DNA of 64,000 nt from CADEDH01 sp965263455 (GCA_965263455.1 CBDHHN010000002.1:558001-622000); one strand, 5' to 3'. Positions 42,734 to 52,313 are shown, counted from the stretch's first letter. Translations and numbers: made by a program. The notes: generated from the sequence alone by a model not told the origin.

Positions 42734-43990
42734 TCAGCTGTAGGCCGACTGGCTTTCGCGCCAGGTTCCGGTGTCGGCCCGCGGCTCCTTGGGCAGACCG
42801 AGCACGCGCTCGCCGATGATGTTCTTCTGCACCTCGGAGGTGCCGGCGTAGATCGTGCCGGGCCGGGCGATGAGGAAGCTCGCCATCCAGTTGGCGGCGG
42901 TGTTGGGGGTGCCGATGGTGGGCGCTCCCAGGCCGCCCCGGGTCTCGTCGCCGAACCCGACCATGGCCTCGGCCCCGAGGACGTTCATGGCCGCCTCGGT
43001 GACCTCCTGGTGATAGTGGCTCCAGAACAGCTTGCCGATCGACGCCTCCGGTCCGGGCTGCTGGCCGTTGAGGTAGCGGGTCAGGGCCTGCATGCCCCGG
43101 TACCGCATGATCTGGATCTTCGTGTAGAACCGGGCCACGTCCTGGCGGACCATGGGATCCTCGCTCCGCCCGGTGCGGCGGACCAGTTCGGTGAACTGGT
43201 CGAACTCCGAGCCGTAGGCCAGGGCGGTGGTGGTGGCGCCCACGCCCCGCTCGAACCCGAGCAGGGTGTTGCCCACGGCCCAGCCGTTGTTCAGCCCGCC
43301 GAGGACGTTGTCCTTCGGGCAGGTGGCGTCGGAGAAGAAGACCTCGTTGAAGTGGTCCTGACCGACGATGTTGGTGATGGGACGAACCTCCACCCCCGGC
43401 TGATCCATGGGCACCAGCAGGAACGAGATGCCCTTGTGCTTCGGCACATCGGCATCGGTCCGGGCCAGGACGAAGATCATGTTGGCGGTGTGCCCGCTCG
43501 AGGTCCAGATCTTCTGCCCGTTGAGGATCCACTGGTCGCCGTCGAGTTCGGCCTTGCAGCCCAGGTTGGCCAGGTCGGAGCCGGAGTTGGGCTCGGAGTA
43601 GCCCTGGCACCACACGTCATCACCGTTGAGGATGCGGGGGATCAGGTACTGCTTCTGCTCCTCCGAGCCCCAGTGGAGGATGGTGTTGCCGACCATGCCG
43701 ATGCTGAAGCCGTCGTTGGGGCCCGAGGTCGGCACACCGCGCCGGGCGAACTCCTCGTTCAGCACCACCTGCTCCAGGTGGGTCAGCCCCCCGCCGCCGT
43801 ACTCGGCCGGCCAGTTGGGGGCCAGCAGCTTGTTGTCCCGCAGTGTCTCCCGCCACTGGTTGTGGAACTCCGTGCGCTCCTCGGAGCCCAGGGCCCCCAT
43901 GCCCTCCCAGTCCGGAGGGAGATGCTCGTCGAGGAAGGCGGTGATCCGTTGGCGGTACTGCTCGCTCTCGGCCGGGTAGGTCGGTTCCAT
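42734..43990 (-). CDS. Acyl-CoA dehydrogenase
   Basis: 418 residues, FAD enzyme of beta-oxidation-like dehydrogenation. Seen: CQGYSEPNSGSDLANL (FAD/substrate loop), GQKIWTSSGHTANM, GATTTALAYG, and the C-terminal YAGTSEVQKNIIGERVLGL. The Glu base position of the family is in the C-terminal domain. It belongs to the large group found in cholesterol and CoA-aromatic breakdown in Actinobacteria. Leaderless ATG 43990 (TACCGT). Faces the CaiB gene 65 nt upstream in the same direction. Confidence 0.92.
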   Translation of the reverse strand: MEPTYPAESEQYRQRITAFLDEHLPPDWEGMGALGSEERTEFHNQWRETLRDNKLLAPNWPAEYGGGGLTHLEQVVLNEEFARRGVPTSGPNDGFSIGMVGNTILHWGSEEQKQYLIPRILNGDDVWCQGYSEPNSGSDLANLGCKAELDGDQWILNGQKIWTSSGHTANMIFVLARTDADVPKHKGISFLLVPMDQPGVEVRPITNIVGQDHFNEVFFSDATCPKDNVLGGLNNGWAVGNTLLGFERGVGATTTALAYGSEFDQFTELVRRTGRSEDPMVRQDVARFYTKIQIMRYRGMQALTRYLNGQQPGPEASIGKLFWSHYHQEVTEAAMNVLGAEAMVGFGDETRGGLGAPTIGTPNTAANWMASFLIARPGTIYAGTSEVQKNIIGERVLGLPKEPRADTGTWRESQSAYS

Positions 43991-43996
43991 GGGGCA

Positions 43997-44002
43997 ACGG
44001 TA
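43997..44002 (-). promoter_or_regulatory. -10 element TACCGT, leaderless start of the acyl-CoA dehydrogenase
   Basis: TACCGT, 6 nt, then ATG 43990 on the minus strand. Confidence 0.6.
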
Positions 44003-44055
44003 ACGGCGGGACCCGGCCCGATGCGATTCCGCTCCCCCACCGACCGGCGGTGGGT

Positions 44056-45201
44056 TCAGCCGAAGGCGCCGGCGGCCCGCAGCGAGGCCAGTTCGTCGCC
44101 CGACCAACCCCACTCGGCCAGCACCTCCTCGGTGTGCTGGCCCGGCTCGGCCGGCGGCCCCTGGACCGCCCCGGGGGTACGGCTGAAGCGGGGTGCCGGG
44201 CCGGGTTGGACCACGCCGTCGACCTCGACGAAGGTCCCGCGGGCCGCGTTGTGGGGATGGGACGGGGCCTCGGCCAGCGACAGCACCGGGGCGAAGCAGA
44301 CGTCGCTGCCCTCCATGATCTCGCACCACTGGTCGCGGGTCTTCTCCAGGAACAGACCGGTCAGCCGCTTCTTGTGCTCGGCCCATCGGGTCCGGTCCAT
44401 GCGATCGGGGATGTCATCCGGTCCAAGTCCCAGCTTCTCCAGGAGCAGGTCGTGGAACTTCCCTTCGATGGAGCCGATCGAGATCCACTTGCCGTCGGCG
44501 CACTCGTAGGTCCCGTAGAAGTGGGCGCCGGTGTCGAGCAGGTTGCTGCCCCGTTCCAGCTCCCACGAGCCCGAGGCGTGGAGCCCGTAGATCGAGGCCA
44601 ACAGCGAGGCGGCCCCGTCGACCATGGCCGCGTCGATGACCTGACCCTGCCCGCTCGACCGGGCCTCGATGATCCCGGCGCAGACCCCGAAGGCCAGGTA
44701 CATGGCCCCACCGCCGAAGTCGCCCACCAGGTTGAGGGGCGGAACCGGCGGTCCGCCGGCGGTGCCGATGGCGTCGAGCACCCCGGTCAGGGCGATGTAG
44801 TTGATGTCGTGGCCGGCGGCGTGGGCGATGGGGCCCTCCTGGCCCCATCCCGTCATCCGGCCGTAGACCAGCTTCGGGTTCCGCTCCAGGCACACGTCGG
44901 GCCCCAGGCCCAGGCGTTCGGTCACGCCGGGTCGGAACCCCTCGATGAGAGCGTCGGCCTGGGCGACCAGACCGAGCACCACCTCGATCCCTTCCGGGGA
45001 CTTCAGGTCGACGGCGACCGAACGTCGGCCCCGGTTGAGCACGTTGTACTGGCGACCGCGCTGGATCCCCAGATCGACCTGGACGGGACGGTCGACCCGG
45101 ACGACCTCGGCCCCCAGGTCGGCCAGGAGCATGGCACACATCGGCCCCGGGCCGATGCCGGCCAACTCCACCACCTTGACCCCGCTGAGTGGTCCACTCA
45201 T
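44056..45201 (-). CDS. CaiB/BaiF CoA-transferase family protein
   Basis: 381 residues. N-terminal GVKVVELAGIGPGPMCAMLLADLGAEVVRV, YGRMTGWGQEGP, DINYIALTG: class III CoA-transferase signatures, close to alpha-methylacyl-CoA racemases (HDINY holds the racemase His-Asp pair). Would epimerise branched acyl-CoAs or move CoA between acids. ATG 45201 has GGAG 8-9 nt upstream. Confidence 0.9.
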   Translation of the reverse strand: MSGPLSGVKVVELAGIGPGPMCAMLLADLGAEVVRVDRPVQVDLGIQRGRQYNVLNRGRRSVAVDLKSPEGIEVVLGLVAQADALIEGFRPGVTERLGLGPDVCLERNPKLVYGRMTGWGQEGPIAHAAGHDINYIALTGVLDAIGTAGGPPVPPLNLVGDFGGGAMYLAFGVCAGIIEARSSGQGQVIDAAMVDGAASLLASIYGLHASGSWELERGSNLLDTGAHFYGTYECADGKWISIGSIEGKFHDLLLEKLGLGPDDIPDRMDRTRWAEHKKRLTGLFLEKTRDQWCEIMEGSDVCFAPVLSLAEAPSHPHNAARGTFVEVDGVVQPGPAPRFSRTPGAVQGPPAEPGQHTEEVLAEWGWSGDELASLRAAGAFG

Positions 45202-45222
45202 GGTCACTACTCCTCGCTCGTC

Positions 45223-45258
45223 GGTCACGGGCCGGGACCTGGTCACGGGCCGGGACCT
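45223..45258. repeat. Perfect tandem repeat of an 18-mer
   Basis: GGTCACGGGCCGGGACCT occurs twice, at 45223-45240 and 45241-45258, in the divergent control region between the CaiB and alcohol dehydrogenase genes. A third partial copy follows (GGGCCCGGCCC). Possible operator pair or slippage. Confidence 0.8.
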
Positions 45259-45349
45259 GGGCCCGGCCCCGGGGTCCCCAACCCCGGAGCCGCATCCTCC
45301 CACGACGGTGGGGGCCGACGAAAACGGGAAGCCCGGGGCGGGCGGGCAC

Positions 45350-45355
45350 TAGGGT
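45350..45355 (+). promoter_or_regulatory. -10 element TAGGGT, leaderless start of the alcohol dehydrogenase
   Basis: TAGGGT, 6 nt, then ATG 45362. Confidence 0.65.
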
Positions 45356-45361
45356 CCCGTC

Positions 45362-46450
45362 ATGCGAGCAGCCGTCCTCCGACAGGGCACGATGGTGGTC
45401 GACGACGTGCCCGACCTCGAGCCGGGCCCCCGGCAGGTCCTGGTGTCGACCGTGGCCTGCGGCATCTGCGGCAGCGACCTCCACACCGTCGACCACGCCC
45501 ACCAACTGGCGGCGACGGCGGCCGAGGCCGGCATGGCCACGTTCGACTTCGACCCCGACGCCGACCTGGTGATGGGGCACGAACTGGCGGTGGAGGTGCT
45601 GGAGGTCGGGGCCGAGGTCACCGGCGTCACGCCCGGCACGGCGATGACGGCCATGCCCTCGCTGACCACGGTCGACGGGCGCCGGGCCGTCCCCGGCTAC
45701 GACAACACCTACCCCGGCGGCTACAGCGAACGCATGCTGCTCGATCCCGGCGCCCTCCTGCCTGTGCCCAACGGGCTCGACCCGGCTCTGGCCGCGCTGA
45801 CCGAGCCCATGGCCGTGGGCCTCCATGCGGTCAACGCCTCGGCCGCCGGGCCGGGACGGGGGGCGATCGTGGTCGGGGCCGGGCCGGTCGGCCTGGCCGT
45901 GGTCGCCGCCCTGTCGGTGGCCGGGGCCGAACCCATCGTGGCCACCGACCTCTCCCCCACCCGGCGCCGCACGGCCACCGCCATGGGGGCCCACGTCGTG
46001 GTCGACCCCGGTACCGCCACCGATCCTCGCGCCGGGTTCGAGTTGGCGGTCGAGGCCTGGCGGGACGGTGCGGGCGCCGATGCGGCGACCAACCCGCCCG
46101 TGATCTTCGAGGCAGTGGGTGTCCCCGGCATCATCGACCTGACCATGGCCGGGGCCCCGCCCGAGAGCGAGGTGGTGGTCGTCGGCGTGTGCATGGAGCC
46201 CGACGCCTTCCGTCCCGTCATGGGGATCTACAAACGGCTGACCCTGCGATTCGTCCTGGGCTGGACCCCGGCCGAGTTCGCCCGGTCGCTGCACAACCTG
46301 GCCGAGGGGCGGATCGATCCGTCCCCGTTGGTGACCGGCCAGGTCCCCCTGGACGAGGTGCCCCGGGCCTTCCAGGACCTGGCCGACCCCGAACAGCACG
46401 TCAAGATCCTGGTCCGGCCCAACGGGATGGGAACCGACCCGGGATCCTGA
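45362..46450 (+). CDS. Zinc-dependent alcohol dehydrogenase-like MDR protein
   Basis: 362 residues. Cys in GICGSDLHT near 36, MGHE near 71 for catalytic zinc, nucleotide fold VVGAGPVGLAV. It lacks the four-cysteine structural zinc lobe of the other dehydrogenase (27771). Distinct subgroup near threonine/sorbitol dehydrogenases; substrate unknown. Leaderless ATG 45362. Confidence 0.85.
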   Translation: MRAAVLRQGTMVVDDVPDLEPGPRQVLVSTVACGICGSDLHTVDHAHQLAATAAEAGMATFDFDPDADLVMGHELAVEVLEVGAEVTGVTPGTAMTAMPSLTTVDGRRAVPGYDNTYPGGYSERMLLDPGALLPVPNGLDPALAALTEPMAVGLHAVNASAAGPGRGAIVVGAGPVGLAVVAALSVAGAEPIVATDLSPTRRRTATAMGAHVVVDPGTATDPRAGFELAVEAWRDGAGADAATNPPVIFEAVGVPGIIDLTMAGAPPESEVVVVGVCMEPDAFRPVMGIYKRLTLRFVLGWTPAEFARSLHNLAEGRIDPSPLVTGQVPLDEVPRAFQDLADPEQHVKILVRPNGMGTDPGS

Positions 46451-46496
46451 CAGACTCGGGGCGATCGCACCGACGAACACGGCGAGAGGAGCCACC

Positions 46497-47564
46497 ATGC
46501 TGGTCGAACGGGTCGAGTCGAAGTGGATCGACGCCTTCGCCGCCACCTTCACCCTCTGTGGGGTGGAGGCGGGCGACGTGTGCGCCGTGCTGTCGGAGAC
46601 CCAGAGCCGGGAGGTCACGGTCGAACTGGCCGACCTGGCCCTGCAGCGGCTGGGGGCCCGGGTCTTCCACGTCCGCATCCCCACCCCCCGCCAGAGCGCC
46701 CCGGTGGCCATCCGCTCGACCGGGGCGTCCGACGCCATCGGCGGGTTGGAGCCGGTGGTGGCGGCGTTGGCCGGCTCGACCCTGGTGGCCGACTGCACCG
46801 TCGAGGGCCTGCTCCACGCCCCGGAGCTGCCCGCGATCCTGGGCGGCGGGGCCCGCGTCCTGATGGTGTCGAACGAGCACCCCGAACTGTTGGAGCGACT
46901 GGTCCCCGACCCGGCTCTGGAGGCCCGGGTCAAGGCCGGGACCAAGATGCTTCGGGCGGCCAAGACGATGCGGGTCACCTCGCCCGGGGGAACCGATCTC
47001 ACCATCGACGTGGCCGACGCCCCCGCCGGATCGAGCTGGGGCTACACCTCGCGGCCCGGCACCATCGCCCACTGGCCCGGGGGCCTGTGCCTGTGCTTCC
47101 CGGCCGCCGGTTCGGTCAACGGAACCCTGGTCCTGGCCCCGGGTGACGTGAACCTGACCTTCAAGCGGTACGTGGAGTCGCCCATCACCTGCACCGTGGT
47201 CGACGACTTCATCACCGACATCGCCGGCGACGGGCTCGACACCCAGCTCATGACCAGCTACTTCGAGGCCTGGGGCGACCGGGAGGCCTACGCCGTGTCC
47301 CATGTCGGGTGGGGCATGAACCCGGCGGCCCGCTGGGACGCTCTGGCCATGTACGACAAGACCCAGGTGAACGGCACCGAACTGCGGGCCTTCGGGGGCA
47401 ACTTCCTGTACTCGACCGGGGCCAACGAGGTCGCCGGCCGGCACACCCTCGGCCACTTCGACCTGCCGCTTCGGGGCTGCACGGTCGAACTCGACGGCAC
47501 GCCGGTCGTGGTCGACGGGGTCCTCCAGGGCGAGCTGGCCCCGGAACAGGGCCCGGCGGCCTGA
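46497..47564 (+). CDS. M29 aminopeptidase / 2,5-dihydroxypyridine dioxygenase (NicX)-like protein
   Basis: 355 residues. Fits the PepS/NicX fold: SHVGWGMNP and GRHTLGHFDLPL carry the metal His residues of the C-terminal domain, and TLVADCTVEGLLH an N-terminal part. Either a metal aminopeptidase or a ring-opening dioxygenase; sequence alone does not separate them. GAGAGGAG 6-8 nt before ATG 46497. Same direction as the dehydrogenase 46 nt upstream, possibly one operon. Confidence 0.75.
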   Translation: MLVERVESKWIDAFAATFTLCGVEAGDVCAVLSETQSREVTVELADLALQRLGARVFHVRIPTPRQSAPVAIRSTGASDAIGGLEPVVAALAGSTLVADCTVEGLLHAPELPAILGGGARVLMVSNEHPELLERLVPDPALEARVKAGTKMLRAAKTMRVTSPGGTDLTIDVADAPAGSSWGYTSRPGTIAHWPGGLCLCFPAAGSVNGTLVLAPGDVNLTFKRYVESPITCTVVDDFITDIAGDGLDTQLMTSYFEAWGDREAYAVSHVGWGMNPAARWDALAMYDKTQVNGTELRAFGGNFLYSTGANEVAGRHTLGHFDLPLRGCTVELDGTPVVVDGVLQGELAPEQGPAA

Positions 47565-47623
47565 CCGCCACCGGTTCAGGCCCCGTTCAGAAGTTCTTGC
47601 CTGCGGTTTTCGCCCGGCCCGCC

Positions 47624-47629
47624 TAGGTT
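47624..47629 (+). promoter_or_regulatory. -10 element TAGGTT, leaderless start of the DM13 gene
   Basis: TAGGTT, 8 nt, then ATG 47638. Confidence 0.55.
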
Positions 47630-47637
47630 TCGCAGGC

Positions 47638-48210
47638 ATGAGCTTCCTGCAGAACAGATTGCTGGCCGCCGCCGTCGGCCTGGTCGTCGCCGTCGCCGCC
47701 GCCTGGCTGGCCTTCGGCTACTTCGGTATCCAGGCCGCGTTCACCGACGACGTCGTCGACGAGGGCGGACCAGTCTTCGCCGGCGGCGAGTCGGCCGATG
47801 TGGAGGGGACCCCCGAATTCGAAGAGGCCATGGAGGAGGCCGCCGAGGAGTCGACCACGGTCGACGAGACGGCGGACGAGACCGACATGGACGGTGAGAT
47901 CGTCACCGTCGCCTCCGGCATGTTCGAGGGTCTGTCCCGATACACGGTGACTGGTGACGCCCTCGTCCTCAACGACGGTTCGGAACAGCGGTTCCTCCGC
48001 TTCGAGGGCTTCGAGTCCAACAACGGACCGGACCTCAACGTCTACCTCCGGGCCGACGACGGCGAGTTCGTCGACCTGGGCGACCTCAAGGGCAACATCG
48101 GCGACCAGAACTACGAGATCCCGGTCGACGTCGACCTCGACCGATTCAGCACCGTCGAGATCTGGTGCGTCCGCTTCGGCGTGGGCTTCGGGGAGGCCGA
48201 GCTGGCCTGA
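47638..48210 (+). CDS. Membrane-anchored DM13 domain protein
   Basis: 190 residues. N-terminal helix (about 8-30), an acidic linker, then a DM13 domain (about 92-190): SGMFEGLSRYTVTGDALVLNDG, PDLNVYLRADD, and the end VEIWCVRFGVGFGEAEL with the conserved Trp-Cys. DM13 is thought to carry electrons or bind a cofactor outside the membrane, often fused to DOMON domains. Its partner is not visible here. Confidence 0.85.
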   Translation: MSFLQNRLLAAAVGLVVAVAAAWLAFGYFGIQAAFTDDVVDEGGPVFAGGESADVEGTPEFEEAMEEAAEESTTVDETADETDMDGEIVTVASGMFEGLSRYTVTGDALVLNDGSEQRFLRFEGFESNNGPDLNVYLRADDGEFVDLGDLKGNIGDQNYEIPVDVDLDRFSTVEIWCVRFGVGFGEAELA

Positions 48211-48243
48211 CCGACCGACCCGGAGCCCGGGCCCGGCGGTCGG
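48211..48243 (+). terminator. Hairpin after the DM13 gene
   Basis: CCGACCG (48211-48217) and CGGTCGG (48237-48243) pair over a GC-rich loop, immediately after the stop codon at 48210. Confidence 0.4.
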
Positions 48244-48264
48244 ATCCGATCGCCGGGCCTCACC

Positions 48265-48270
48265 TACACT
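48265..48270 (+). promoter_or_regulatory. -10 element TACACT, leaderless GTG start
   Basis: TACACT, 6 nt, then GTG 48277. Confidence 0.55.
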
Positions 48271-48276
48271 TCGGCC

Positions 48277-49158
48277 GTGGCCAACCATCCCGCCCACTTC
48301 GCCCCCGACGCCGATCCGACCGTGGTGGCCGACCACGTGAGACGGTGGGGCTACGCCATCGTCGACGACCTGGCCGATCCGGCCGTCCTCGACCGTCTGG
48401 CCGCCGAGTCGGCCCCCTACATCGAGGCCTCGGCCCAGGGGCGCGACGTCTACGACGGGCGCCACACCCGCCGCACCGGGGCCCTCGTCGCCCGCTGCCC
48501 GGCCGCCCGGGACCTGATCATGGACCCGCTGGTCCTGGCCGTGGTGGGCGACGTCCTGGGGCGGGCCACCACGTTCCAGCTCCACCTGACCCAGATCATC
48601 TCGATCGGCCCCGGTGAGAGCGATCAGAAACTCCACCGGGATCAGATGGCCTTCGACTTCTACCCCTTCCCGGCCGACTACCACGTCCAGTGCAACACCA
48701 TGTGGGCCCTGAGCGACTTCACGGCGGCCAACGGCGCCACCCGCATCGCTCCCGGGACCAGCGGCCTCGCCGACGATGAGGCCGCGGAGGTGGCGAGCAT
48801 CCAGGCCGAGATGGCTCGGGGATCGGTTCTGTTCTACGACGGCAAGGTGCTCCACGGCGGCGGGGCCAACCGGTCGGGCAGGGATCGCCAGGGGGTGAAC
48901 CTGACCTATGCCGTCGGTTGGGTCCGCCAGGAGGAGAACCAGTACCTGGCCTGTCCGCCGGAGGTGGCGCGGACCCTGGACGACGACCTTCTTCGCCTGA
49001 TGGGCTACCAGCAGGGAGCCTTCGCCCTCGGCTACGTGGGCGATCAGACCGACCCCCTGGCGGCGCTCCGGGGCGGCGAGGGCAAGGTCCGGGTCGTCGG
49101 CGAGTTCGCCGATGCCAACCGCTCGTTCGCCACCTTCGTCGACGAGCTCGACCGATGA
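48277..49158 (+). CDS. Phytanoyl-CoA dioxygenase (PhyH) family protein
   Basis: 293 residues. Fe(II)/2-oxoglutarate oxygenase with HxD motif LHRDQM near 121, distal His in KVLHGGGANRS near 192, and the 2OG-binding Arg close behind. Hydroxylates an unknown substrate. Its stop overlaps the start of the dimethylformamidase-like gene (ATGA), implying paired function. Confidence 0.85.
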   Translation: MANHPAHFAPDADPTVVADHVRRWGYAIVDDLADPAVLDRLAAESAPYIEASAQGRDVYDGRHTRRTGALVARCPAARDLIMDPLVLAVVGDVLGRATTFQLHLTQIISIGPGESDQKLHRDQMAFDFYPFPADYHVQCNTMWALSDFTAANGATRIAPGTSGLADDEAAEVASIQAEMARGSVLFYDGKVLHGGGANRSGRDRQGVNLTYAVGWVRQEENQYLACPPEVARTLDDDLLRLMGYQQGAFALGYVGDQTDPLAALRGGEGKVRVVGEFADANRSFATFVDELDR

Positions 49159-50816
49159 CGGCCGACCCATCCCCGGTCCGGCACCCCGCGTTCACCGGCT
49201 GGGCCCAGGTCGAGGGCTTCTGCGATCACGGCACCCGCCGGCCCGGTGACCGGGTCCCGCTCCGGGTCTCCAGCCGATCGGACCGGTTCTCGGTCGAGGT
49301 CAGCCGCATCGGGGCCGATCGCGTTCCGGTGTGGCGTCGCGACGACATCCCGGGCCGGCCCCATCCGGTACCGGACGACGCCTGGGCCGCGGGCTGCGAC
49401 TGGCCGGTGACGCTCGCCATCGACACCGAACCCTCGTGGCCCTCCGGCTTCTACGAGGTCCGACTCCGGGCCACCGGCGCGCCGATCGGGGCCGAGCCCG
49501 AGGGGCCGGGCGGTCACCATGGCGGCACCGTCGACGGTGACCGCGTCGACCGGACGGCGTCCGAGGCCTACTTCGTGCTGGGGGCGCACCCGGGCGAGGC
49601 GAACCGCGCCGACCGCCCGCTGCTGGTGCTCGGCACCAACACCTGGCAGGCCTACAACCAGTGGGGCGGGCGCTGCCTGTACAGCGGGGCCGACCGGGTG
49701 TCGTTCGCCCGGCCCCTGGAGCGGGGCTACCTGCGACGGCCGTCGGCCCCGGACGAGGTCGACTTCGACGGCCGGATCGCCTCCGCCGGGCCCCAGCCCG
49801 ACCCCGAACACCTTCGCCTCCAGGCCTACCAGACCGCCGGTTCCTGGCCGCTGTGGACGGCGTCGGCCGGTTGGCACAACTGGGAGCGTCGCTTCGTCCG
49901 TTGGGCCGAGCGTTCGGGGCGGTCGCCGGCCTTCGCCGTCGACACCGACTTCGACGACCCGGACCGGGCCGCCGACCTGTTGGCCCACCACCGGTTGGCG
50001 GTGACGGTGGGCCACGACGAGTACTGGACCTGGAACCGCCGCGACGCCATGGACACCTGGGTCGACGGCGGCGGCAACTGGGCCATCTTCAGCGGCAACA
50101 CCTGCTTCTGGCAGGTCCGCTACGACGACGGGGGCCGGACCATGGTCGCCCACAAGGGCGGGGCCCGGAGTGCGGACCCGGTCCGGGGCACCGAACGGGG
50201 CCACCTCCTCACCTCGATGTGGTCCGATCCCGAGATCGGGCGGCCCGAGACGTCGACCATCGGTCTGACCTTCACCCGGGGGGGCTACCACCGGGTGGGT
50301 CGGGCCGTGCCCGATGGGACCGGGGCCTTCACCGTCCACCGGCCCGACCATTGGGCCTTCTCCGACACCGGGATCGAGGCCGGCGACGCGTTGGGGCTGG
50401 GGGCGTTCGCCGTGGGCTACGAGGTCGACGGCTGCGCCCTGGAGCTCGGGCCCGACGGCCACCCCCGGGCCACCGGGGCCGACGGTGCCCCCGAGAGCCT
50501 GGAGGTCCTGGCCACCGCCCCGGCCCGCCTCATCTCGATCACCGACGACACCTGCGAGGCCCCGGAGGCGCTGTGGGCCTCGGTCGATCCTCCCGGCGAC
50601 CTGGAGGGTACGGCCATGGTGCTGTTCGGGTCCGCCTGGCGGGACCGCATCGGCGAGTTGGCCCAGGGCCATGCCGTCATCGGGACGTTCCGGCGGGGCC
50701 GGGGCACCGTGTTCAACGCCGGTTCGGCCGACTGGGCCTACGGGCTCGACGGCGATGCCGGAATCCGCCAGGTGACGGCCAACGTCCTCGACCGCCTGGG
50801 CCGACCGGGCTCCTGA
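49155..50816 (+). CDS. N,N-dimethylformamidase large-subunit-like protein
   Basis: 553 residues. Best match by memory is the large (beta) subunit of N,N-dimethylformamidase: LVLGTNTWQAYNQWGG near 156, VTVGHDEYWTWNRRDAMDTW near 283 (the Tyr here is at the place of an iron-binding Tyr, by inference), NWAIFSGNTCFWQVR. An N-terminal beta-sandwich-like region precedes it. No small-subunit gene follows; the partner may be elsewhere or not needed. ATG 49155 by the 4-nt overlap. Substrate amide not known. Confidence 0.75.
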   Translation: MTADPSPVRHPAFTGWAQVEGFCDHGTRRPGDRVPLRVSSRSDRFSVEVSRIGADRVPVWRRDDIPGRPHPVPDDAWAAGCDWPVTLAIDTEPSWPSGFYEVRLRATGAPIGAEPEGPGGHHGGTVDGDRVDRTASEAYFVLGAHPGEANRADRPLLVLGTNTWQAYNQWGGRCLYSGADRVSFARPLERGYLRRPSAPDEVDFDGRIASAGPQPDPEHLRLQAYQTAGSWPLWTASAGWHNWERRFVRWAERSGRSPAFAVDTDFDDPDRAADLLAHHRLAVTVGHDEYWTWNRRDAMDTWVDGGGNWAIFSGNTCFWQVRYDDGGRTMVAHKGGARSADPVRGTERGHLLTSMWSDPEIGRPETSTIGLTFTRGGYHRVGRAVPDGTGAFTVHRPDHWAFSDTGIEAGDALGLGAFAVGYEVDGCALELGPDGHPRATGADGAPESLEVLATAPARLISITDDTCEAPEALWASVDPPGDLEGTAMVLFGSAWRDRIGELAQGHAVIGTFRRGRGTVFNAGSADWAYGLDGDAGIRQVTANVLDRLGRPGS

Positions 50817-50836
50817 CGGCCCGGGCCCGCGGGCCG
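50817..50836 (+). terminator. Hairpin after the dimethylformamidase-like gene
   Basis: CGGCCCG (50817-50823) pairs with CGGGCCG (50830-50836) directly after the stop codon. No T-tract. Confidence 0.5.
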
Positions 50837-50897
50837 GCCGCCGACAGGTTCCAGGGGCGGGGCGTGGGCCTGGTGCGGTCGAGGACCGGCCACCGGG

Positions 50898-50903
50898 TAT
50901 GCT
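50898..50903 (+). promoter_or_regulatory. -10 element TATGCT of tRNA-Ala
   Basis: TATGCT lies 12 nt before the first tRNA base, the right place for a stable-RNA promoter. Confidence 0.5.
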
Positions 50904-50915
50904 GGCGACTCCTTC

Positions 50916-51257
<342 letters not shown>

Positions 51258-52313
51258 TCAGCTCAGGGGGAGCGGAAACGCGGCCCACGCCGGGCGTCGG
51301 TCGTCGGTGACCTCCGTGACCCACTTGATCCATTCCGGCCCACGCCTGCCGGGGACGACGAGCCGCACCGGTCCGCCGTGGCCCGGCCGTAGCGGGTGCC
51401 CTCCGTAGCCGACGGCGAGATGGACGGCGCCGAGATCGTCGATGGCGTGCCATCGGCGATACCCGGTTGCGGACACGACTCGCATGCTTCGACCCGACGG
51501 TGCCCGGACCAGGTCGGCCAAGGGAACAGCGTCCCAGCGCTGGGCGCTCCACCATCCGCCGGTGCAGTCAAGAACAGCGTCGAGTGGCGAACTCATCGCC
51601 CACAGATCCTCGATCGACACCGGGTTGCCTTGGATCCGTAGCCGCCAGGTTCCCGGCTCGGTGTCGGCCGGGCGACGATCGTTGATCCAGTAGACGACCG
51701 GCAGGGCGACCGGATCATACGAGGCGACCTCATAGCTACCGGTCCCCCTGCGACGGGGGGCGCCGAGGAGGCCAGGAATGGGCCGTTGGGCGGTGGTCAA
51801 GACCGCGGCGCTGGCTCCGATGGTCGCGTAGCGCAGTGCGGCCCTGCGACCGAGGTCGGGGCGGCGCGACCGGATCGGTCTCGACGCAACGTGGACGAGG
51901 CCCAACGCCACCGACACGAAGCCGAGGAGTTGGTGTGTCCACAGCGGCGACCAGAGCCCAACGCCGTACGCCGCTCCGGTGGCGTGGGCGAAACCGAGTC
52001 CGAGCGTTGCCACGACCGCCACGCCGAACACGACCGACACCCAGCGCATGGCCGACCGTCTCCGGAGACCGGTCCTGACGGGGCCGGCGAGCTTGCTTGG
52101 CAGCACGAGCACGACGGACACACCCGAGATCACGTGCAGCGTCGTGGCCCAGCCGCTTCCCCGGTCAGGGAGGGCCCACGAGGCCACCCCCGTCAACACG
52201 GCGGCGATCAAGAGGACGCCGAGTACCGGGTTGGTCTGAGCAGGTGTCAGTACGACAAGCCGATGGAACCCGGTGGGCCGGGGCTCGGCCCGCATTCGTT
52301 CAGTACTCTCCAT
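51258..52313 (-). CDS. Membrane molybdopterin-dependent oxidoreductase (SUOX-like)
   Basis: 351 residues. About four membrane helices at the N-terminus (25-150) with several His that could bind heme, then a sulfite oxidase-type Mo domain whose ligand Cys lies in LDCTGGWWSAQRW; RPGHGGPVRLVVPGRRGPEWIKWV follows. Compared with the enzyme at 37012 it is shorter and lacks the C-terminal Ig-like domain. ATG 52313 or ATG 52295. Shares a divergent control region with padR containing GTATAC. Confidence 0.82.
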   Translation of the reverse strand: MESTERMRAEPRPTGFHRLVVLTPAQTNPVLGVLLIAAVLTGVASWALPDRGSGWATTLHVISGVSVVLVLPSKLAGPVRTGLRRRSAMRWVSVVFGVAVVATLGLGFAHATGAAYGVGLWSPLWTHQLLGFVSVALGLVHVASRPIRSRRPDLGRRAALRYATIGASAAVLTTAQRPIPGLLGAPRRRGTGSYEVASYDPVALPVVYWINDRRPADTEPGTWRLRIQGNPVSIEDLWAMSSPLDAVLDCTGGWWSAQRWDAVPLADLVRAPSGRSMRVVSATGYRRWHAIDDLGAVHLAVGYGGHPLRPGHGGPVRLVVPGRRGPEWIKWVTEVTDDRRPAWAAFPLPLS

